Shown: in pieces, positions 58,304 through 64,000 of the stretch
Position numbering within the stretch: the stretch's first letter is position 1
How the letters are laid out: every line of letters starts with the position of its first letter
Origin: Nemertoderma westbladi
Lineage: Eukaryota > Xenacoelomorpha > Nemertodermatida > Nemertodermatidae
Assembly: GCA_032718475.1 (NCBI GenBank)
Contig: JAUCBJ010006631.1
Span: forward strand, 26,448-90,447
Direction: 5' to 3'
Length of the DNA stretch: 64,000 nucleotides
Notes under the pieces: model-generated
The model's database searches: none
Told to the model about the DNA's origin: nothing
What the model saw: the letters and a program-made list of their open reading frames with translations, nothing else
Position numbers and translations under genes: made by a program

Positions 58304-59089
58304 ATTGTCCAGATTCTCAATAATGTTCGACTATAGAGACCTACCTGGGTTTGGTGTCTAGAAAATGTCTTTGGTCTCGATGTAATGGCGATATTATATT
58401 AATCAAGTAACACGGAAGCAAATAAATTGAATTTACCAGTAGAATATCAAATATTATAACAAATAATTATAATAATATTATTGATAAAGAACAAAATACA
58501 AACAAACAAACGAAGTAATAATTCCAGTCATTTAAAGTTGACCAGGGTTTTTACTCCTTACATGTGTAAAGTATGACGCTACAAAACAATTAATGTTAAA
58601 GAGAATAGAGTGAGGGCAATGCATTGAGCCTGTAGCTTTATAGTAGTAGTAGTTTTATTGACCTAATATATATAACATTATACATAATTATAATATGACT
58701 AGAAAGCCCGTTCTAGTTTCGCTTAGTTTCTAGACGGCTTTCTAGTTCACAAGCCTATTCACCATTCCAAACATTAGATTAATTAATTAACTTAACTTAA
58801 CAAAACGTCACATGATTGAGTGTTCTCTCAAACAAAAGGACTGAGGCTGTTTTACTTTTCAAATATCTACATACTACGTACAACATAAGGCTTAGGTTGT
58901 ATAAAGTAGATAAATACCTGCCAAGTATCATTTCCAAAGGATTACAAATAGTAAAAATATGGAAGAAGGTTAAACTGTAGAACTGCAGTTATCATCCTCG
59001 TAAACACAACCTATAGTTTATTTAGTTTAGTAGGTACTGTACAGTACTTTTAGATCCCTGCCAAGAATAAACTCTAAAGAATTTAAATG

Positions 59090-59840
59090 GGAGAAGGATT
59101 TCATTTAGAGACAATTCGTCCCCTAGTGGCGGACTGGAGAACTGCAGACTGGTCAACCAAACAGACTGGAAAACTGCAGACTGGAAAACCAGGTCTCCCA
59201 AAGACGCAGCTTATGATGTAGTACAGTAGACCTCTGCCAAGTATCAGCCTAAAAGCATTTTTAATAAATAAATGTGAGAATGTTTTCACTTTTCAGACAT
59301 TTCGCACCCTCACACTCACCCATACTGGAGAACTGCAGACTGGTTAGCATCCGCCCCAAACACACAGCCTATGGTGTAGTATACCTTTCCCAAGTATAAA
59401 AAAAGCATTAGAAACAACGAAATGGGATAAGGTTTTCACTTTCAGATATTTCTCCCCCTAGCGGCAGACTGGGGAATTGCAGATTATTCAGAGTTCTCTA
59501 CAAACACGCAGTCTATGGTGTAGTCGACTTCTGCCAAGTATCAGCAAAAAAGCATTATAAACAACGAAATGGGATAAGGTTTTCACTTTCAGATATTTCT
59601 CCCCCCTAGCAGCAGACAGGGGAATTGCAGATTGGTCAACATCCTCCGAAAACACACAGCCTATGATGTAGTAGACCTCTGCCACGTATCAGCTAAAAGG
59701 CATTAATAATAACGAAATGGGAGAAGGTTTTCAGTTTCTGACAATTCGCCCCCTAGTGGCAGACTGGAGAACTGCAGATTGATCAGTGTCTTCCCAAACA
59801 CAAAGTCTATGGTCAGGAACGTATCTGCAAAGTATCATTT
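59090..59840 (-). repeat. About 147-bp satellite, same core as pearl-like elements
   Basis: Five diverged units contain CTAGTGGCAGACTGGAGAACTGCAG, CACAGCCTATG and GCCAAGTATCAG in fixed order. The last intervals are close to 147 bases. The reverse complement matches the core repeats at 45.2-46.0 kb. Confidence 0.8.
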
Positions 59841-59952
59841 AGAACAGATTGAGTCTGATGGTGCAACCGCTGTTATAGAGCTTCCTGCTGGTTGACAAAT
59901 TTGGCTGAAAATGGTTATGGAATAATAGCCCAATTTGACCACAAATACGCAT

Positions 59953-62900
59953 TCACGCATAAATGATGCATAAAATTCGCCTCGATATAACGACATTTCG
60001 CGTCCATGTGCTCGGGGCAGTCTGCATCACGTAGATGCGCATCAAAAAGTAGCATAACAGTCGAGACTCAACGTGTAGAGTGTCAGAATGAACTGCTAGG
60101 CCTACTGCGCTACCGGTACCAAATTCACGAAATCTGCATCTGTGAAATCCAGGGGATTGACACATTTCAATCCACATTTCAATGGCCATATCCGGGTTCT
60201 TAAGAATCTTTGTTATAAACGTCTTCCTAGCGTCCAATATTCGATATGACAATGGGGCAATGCCAGCTTCCATAAGGCACAGGTCAATTGGTGTTTGAAT
60301 ACGAACTGATAGTAAGCATTTTACCATTCTATCGAAATACTTCTGTGTTACTCCAGTGCTGTCTGTAAACCATGATTCTGCACTATACAATAGCGAGGCC
60401 ATCACGCAGGCTTCAAAGACTTGTCGCTTGAATACAAACGGGACCCTATATAATTTTTTGCACAAAAAATCGCAAATTTGTTCGGTGTTTCCTCCAACTT
60501 TGGTTCCAACAATTTAAACAGTGATTGGTATCGGCCATCTCCTGTGAACATTGCGCCCAAATAAATATAATGTGTACACAGCTTAATAGTAGTGCCGTTG
60601 TAAGTTATCGGCTCACTATCTTGTTCGTTCCCATTAATGACAAGGAATTTTGTCTTTTTATCGTTTATTGACATGCCGCACAACTCACAATATTTGAATA
60701 AGTGAATATGTGAATAATTGAATATTTGACTTTCGTTCTAAGGATTTTTGGGTACAGGCAAAGATAAACTGTGTCGTCCATTAGTAACAAAACCGAGATC
60801 AATCCAAGGAAACCATTCTCACTACAAGCATTCTTGATCATTATTACCATCTTGTTTAAATAGAAACAGAATAATACACCACTAGATGGTGCACCTTGTC
60901 TAACCCCTATCATTGTAATAAGAACCGTCGTTTTAAGTACGCTCTTAGTAGATGTGTATAAAGCACAAACTACACACAGAAAACGTTTGCCACAACCCAT
61001 CAAACGAAGCTCATTGATTAGTTTATCACGGGGTACTCGATCATAAGCCTTACTGAAATCCTCAAATAAGACAAATAGAATCTATACTTTTTAGAGATAG
61101 CTAAATCAATTAACAATCGACATATAATAGAGACATAGAGATAGAGACATATAATGTGCTCTAAGCAACCTCTTCCTTTCTGTGCACCTGCCTGACACTT
61201 GTCTAGAAAAGCCCATAACAGAACCCGTTTAGCTATAATAATATCAATGAGTTTAGCCACGCTGGTCATTATTGGGATTCCGCGAAAGTTTCCACATATA
61301 CTTCTAACTCCACTCTTAAAGACTGTAAAGAATTTACTCGTGTTCCACGACGGTGTTGCCCAACTGTAGTCAAATATTGCATTGAATATGGATAAGAGTA
61401 GCAGTAGCCATGAGCCTGGTAGAGATCCTATTAAGCCAGGGCAAATTCCAACATACCCCTTATTTGTGTTCAAATCGGCTATTGCTTCTCCCAAGTTTCT
61501 CCCGTTCAGACACGGATCATCTAAAACTGGAACATAAGGCGATTGATTCTTCGAGGTCTTCCAGAGCCAGTGGAGTTGGAGTCGAAGGGTTTAGAAGCAA
61601 TTCGAAATGGGCTTTGAACTCGATATCAGTTGGGATATCATCACCCCTGTTACCATCATCTCCGGTCAAGGTTCCGTTCCAGTCGAGTGATTTCCAGATA
61701 GCGCGACTTTCTGTCGCTAACACCAATCTTTCCCAGCGACTTGCCGTTTCCCCAAGTCCATCTCGTTCTTTAATAGGATGGTTAACGTACAGGTTCGCTC
61801 TTTCGCTAACACCAATCTTTCCCAGCGACTTGCCATTTCCCCAAGTTCATCTCATTCTTTAATAGGATGGTTAATGTACAGGTTCGCACTTGAGCTCACT
61901 GCATGTGACATTGTATCCAATGCATCCTGGATGCCGACTACGGAATCAAATCTTATCTCAGGTGGGTGTAAGCCTGACATTACCTCTGAAAACTTAGTAC
62001 AGTCTACCATTTTATGCGAACGGGTTTTCCGATCCACTTTGAGAATCTCATATGTTGCAGATGAAAAAGACTGCTCTGCATAATGACAACCAGCGGGCTG
62101 GGCGTGCTGTAGAAGGAAATCGATATCAGGGTAAAACCAAGTCGATGAGTCGAGAGAAACACAAACTGGTGCATGATCTGATCCGCTAAAAGTCTTGTCA
62201 ACATGAACATTAGAAACGAATGGTAGGCAGGGCCAGTTTGTGATACAAAGATCCAATTCAGAAACCCATCTCCTTCCTTTCCGGTATGACAATTCTCCAC
62301 CTAACTGTGTTTCCTCTGTCTGTAGGTGGTTATAAACAAGCGAATCTGTAGCGGCACATAAACCGAGTAAGTTTCGCCCGCTGGTATTTACAACTGTATC
62401 AACAATATTTACATATTTCAGTTTCGCTAAGTTATCGTATGGCAGCGACGGAGTCCCCTACCAAGCGTTAAAGTCTCCCACCACAATGCAAAATTTTTCT
62501 TTATTACATATTAATTTCCCATGTAATGATGCGAAATCGGCAGGGTTATAGTACGGCGAGTCGGATGGTGGGATCTAGCACCCACCGAGCAAACATTTAG
62601 GGAAACAAGTCAATCAAAAACAGTCATATCTGCCCTTCCCTATCACAGTCGATCAATTTAACAAATGGTAGAAAATTTCGCTTCAGTAGTAGCAGTGCCC
62701 CTCCACAATGAGCTGCAGGTTTTGAACGGTTCATAAAGCACTCATAACCCGCAACCACAACTTTTCCAACAGTTTTAGTTTCGAACAAAAAAACGATATC
62801 AAAATCAGAGATCCTATTAATAATTGTAGTATTATCTAGCTTATCCTTTAGTCCTGCAATATTCCAGCTACATATTGAAACAGATTCTAAATTGCTCTGC
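59953..62900 (-). pseudogene. LINE ORF2: endonuclease plus reverse transcriptase, broken
   Basis: The minus strand encodes an apurinic-type endonuclease (GYECFMNRSKPAAHCGGALL near 62.7 kb, then SELDLCITN and SDHAPV near 62.2 kb). A reverse transcriptase with FRGIPIMTS, GVRQGAPSSGVLF and MDDTVY at the active site follows. The C-terminal region ends in the 170-codon frame 59953-60465. Several frameshifts and stops separate the parts. An 89-bp tandem duplication (from 61716 and 61805) lies between endonuclease and RT. I do not assign a clade. Confidence 0.85.
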
Positions 62901-63059
62901 TGCGCTGCGCAATCCTAGTGGAGCTACACATCGAAAACAATGCCATCCCTTAACACCCCTCGTCTCCTATAATCATAGTGGATTTCCGATCCTTCATTTC
63001 CAGCTTTCAATCGCTCATCATGAACACAATGATGTAACCTGTAACCGAGCTTCTTCCTT

Positions 63060-63592
63060 CCTTATTAGGGGGTGCTCATCCTTCCGAATATAAACTTTCG
63101 CATAGGACTGAGAGTCCTTTAGGTTCTTTGCAGATTTTAAAACATCTGTTCACGTTTTCAGATTGAGGAAGCGCACCAACAGGGGACTGCACCTCGCACT
63201 GCCTGTAACATTGCCGGGGTGGGTGTGGTTCCTGTTGCCTAGCCTTGACACTTCCAATTCATCTGCCGTGGTAGGACAATTTATAGCTTGAAGAATAGAT
63301 TTCACTCGATCTTTGTTTCCCGTGTCAGTTTCGGATTCATCTTCTGAAACCCCGGAAAAAAACGAGATTATGACTACGCTCCTTGGAATCAGCATCATCC
63401 AGGTACGTCTGATCTTATAAGCTTGGTCGAGGTCTTTTGATAGTTTATTGACAGTCTCTTTAAGCGCGGAGATTTGCCGGACCTCCTTGAGCAGAACCTT
63501 GATCTCGCACAGGATATTTTCAAGTCCACCATTAATTCCACCATCATGATTGTGGGATGAGGCGATGGTACCACCGTTACTTGGTCATGCAC
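63060..63592 (-). pseudogene. LINE ORF1 remnant
   Basis: Two open pieces encode a protein like the ORF1 RNA-binding protein of LINEs (RVKSILQAINCP...VRFLNLKT, then past a stop SYAKVYIRKDEHPLIR). It lies directly upstream of the endonuclease-RT region on the same strand, so the two form one nearly full-length, inactive element. Confidence 0.7.
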
Positions 63593-63600
63593 TCCTGTAT

Positions 63601-64000
63601 AAACCTAATGCCAATTCTATTGCGCATTAGTCAGTTTGTTTATTTGAAAGTCAGATAACACTCGAACATCATCTAGAGTATTGATTGTTACGGAGACCGA
63701 CTTTTTTCGATTTTTCTTGTGCCATTTACAATAATTAATTATATTTATTGTAGTCCTGCAGTCCACAGTCAAGCTTTATGCAGACTCTATATAATACATT
63801 GCCGAGACCATACAATGGGTAATAGCAACCAATAGCCAGAAGAGGTAGAAGAAATGTTTGTGTCCAATCTATTGGGTAGAAGAAATGTTTGTGTCCAATC
63901 TATTGCAGTATTGATTGATAAATATGATGAAGATTGTTGTTGTAAATTTCTGTAAATTTTCAGACTTATTGATGCTTAAATGGATAATTTCACATTAAAG
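63601..64000. other. Right edge, no gene
   Basis: A 32-bp segment (TAGAAGAAATGTTTGTGTCC) is tandemly duplicated at about 63846-63905. Nothing else is supported. Confidence 0.6.

Overview
The window is from an invertebrate animal genome, most likely marine. It is dominated by transposable elements and has only two convincing host genes. BEL/Pao retroelements, tRNA-derived SINEs, non-LTR retrotransposons, microsatellite-plus-core-repeat elements and a fucolectin/F5-8 type C gene point to a marine metazoan such as a tunicate, lancelet or mollusc. The sequence alone does not let me choose between these.

Layout. 0-3.1 kb: 3' part of a multi-exon lectin-like gene on the minus strand, with two SINEs in its introns. 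3.36-4.39 kb: a 46-bp minisatellite. 4.6-6.2 kb: SINE, pearl-like and LINE relics. 7.1-8.4 kb: a 21-bp AT satellite. 8.5-9.7 kb: an intact single-exon galactose-3-O-sulfotransferase. 9.886-30.752 kb: one very large, young BEL/Pao-type retrotransposon on the minus strand, with 2.15-2.23 kb LTRs and a LINE nested in its leader. 30.8-37.6 kb: Ty3 integrase relic, broken DDE transposase, a 1.4-kb foldback element and a LINE relic. 37.58-44.44 kb: a decayed BEL-related element with inverted instead of direct termini. 45.08-46.44 kb: a pearl-like element. 47.6-49.8 kb: an inverted-repeat element. 49.9-54.5 kb: a third, decayed BEL/Pao pol on the plus strand. 55.4-64 kb: LINE fragments, a 625-bp direct duplication, a 147-bp satellite and a nearly full-length but broken LINE.

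The most unusual object is the ~20.9-kb BEL/Pao element. Its sense strand carries, in order, a 796-codon coiled-coil ORF, an in-frame UGA, a gag-protease-RT-RNase H-integrase ORF, one in-frame UAA, the integrase C-terminus, and then a separate 1235-codon ORF with three tandem zinc knuckles. The decayed element at 37.6-44.4 kb has a recognisable relative of that last ORF in the same relative place, so it looks like a real component of this lineage.

A quasi-palindromic motif (consensus CAAACCCRYRGGTTTG) occurs eight times across the internal part of the large element, once every 1.1-2.6 kb. It lies in all three codon phases of the ORFs and in non-coding gaps. Several copies are nested in longer stems whose two arms have changed together. 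I regard this dispersed hairpin family as the best candidate for something undescribed.
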